41,200 nucleotides of DNA from Anaerolineaceae bacterium (GTDB lineage: Bacteria > Chloroflexota > Anaerolineae > Anaerolineales > Anaerolineaceae). Both the position numbers and the translations under genes were made by a program. Where the stretch lies: NCBI GenBank assembly GCA_003524305.1, contig DQHW01000034.1, positions 3,592 through 44,791 on the forward strand. The letters are read 5' to 3'. Positions 40,947 through 41,200 of this stretch are shown here, piece after piece. Position 1 is the first letter of the stretch. Each line of letters opens with the position of its first letter. Under the pieces are notes generated by a model. The model was not told the DNA's origin. It made no database searches and worked only from the letters and a program-made list of their open reading frames with translations.

Positions 40947-41200
40947 ATGCAAATTCAACATAACGACCCATCAAGTCTTGAAGGCAAAATTAAAGCTGAG
41001 GCATTCCGCCTTGGCTTTTCTTTATGCGGATTTACCAAGCCGGATCCACCTGCTGAATATGATCGCTTTGAAAAATGGCTAACCAAAGGGCATCACGCCG
41101 GCATGGCCTATCTTCAAACTGTCAGGCACCGAATCATGAGGCAGCATCCAGAGCAATTGTTTCCAGGTGTAAAAACCATAATTTCACTGGCATGGCCCTT
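40947..41200 (+). CDS. queG: Epoxyqueuosine reductase QueG, 5' part only
   Basis: The frame is open from ATG 40947 to the window end (84 codons). It reads like the N-terminal domain of QueG: EAFRLGFSLCGF near the start, then the marker HHAGMAYL at about residue 50 and the following FPGVKTIISLAWP. QueG is a cobalamin and [4Fe-4S] enzyme that reduces epoxyqueuosine to queuosine in tRNA, the last step of queuosine synthesis. The iron-sulphur region lies beyond the window. The ribosome site is weak, which fits read-on from the lipoprotein gene. Confidence 0.85.
   Translation, partial: MQIQHNDPSSLEGKIKAEAFRLGFSLCGFTKPDPPAEYDRFEKWLTKGHHAGMAYLQTVRHRIMRQHPEQLFPGVKTIISLAWP

Noticed and set aside
1..41200. 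CRISPR arrays, insertion sequences, prophage or toxin-antitoxin systems
   Set aside because: No regularly spaced repeats, transposase, integrase or typical small two-gene toxin-antitoxin pairs were found.

Overview
The window looks like a chromosomal segment of a bacterium of the Chloroflexota, most likely class Anaerolineae. This is inferred from gene content, not from a marker-gene search. The pointers are giant membrane proteins carrying the YYYxG motif (the Chlor_Arch_YYY/DUF2298 family, known mainly from Chloroflexi and some Archaea), a mevalonate kinase/isopentenyl phosphate kinase pair, and Thr/Pro-rich surface lipoproteins, one with an NBR1-type Ig-like domain. There is no lipopolysaccharide gene set. 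Base composition is moderate to AT-leaning and even throughout. I see no insertion sequence, prophage, integrase or CRISPR array.

Layout. Positions 1-17654 form a minus-strand block, read from right to left: tlyA, lepA, a flippase-like membrane protein, a CDP-paratose/tyvelose-type epimerase, a family 4 glycosyltransferase, three very large hydrophobic glycosyltransferase/YYY proteins, cmk and a secernin-type peptidase cut by the window edge. Several junctions overlap by 1-4 bases, so much of this is probably one operon for polyprenol-linked or surface glycan assembly carrying housekeeping genes at its ends. Positions 17702-22010 are a plus-strand block: a UbiA-type decaprenyl-phosphate phosphoribosyltransferase, mevalonate kinase, isopentenyl phosphate kinase, a dGTPase and greA. 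It ends at a bidirectional terminator. Positions 22049-32490 are minus-strand: a membrane protein and an M23 peptidase with a long hairpin between them, then ffh, rpsP, khpA, rimM, dprA, manC, topA and a two-span membrane protein. A good sigma-70-type promoter precedes ffh.

Positions 32600-33020 hold the most interesting object. A promoter is followed by a 25-codon ORF with seven Gln codons, then two mutually exclusive RNA structures (an 18-pair antiterminator and an 11-pair intrinsic terminator), then two tandem tRNA-Gln genes (UUG and CUG) and a closing terminator. This is the full architecture of a ribosome-mediated transcription attenuator, but its cargo is tRNA genes for the amino acid that the leader peptide would sense.

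Positions 33013-41200 carry a solitary ParA-like ATPase (minus), then plus-strand genes: DegV, a DUF1015 protein, a small unknown protein, a TolB-like propeller lipoprotein overlapping an M23 peptidase, a 700-base gene-free stretch with a promoter-like sequence and consecutive hairpins (a candidate structured RNA), an NBR1-Ig lipoprotein, and the start of queG.
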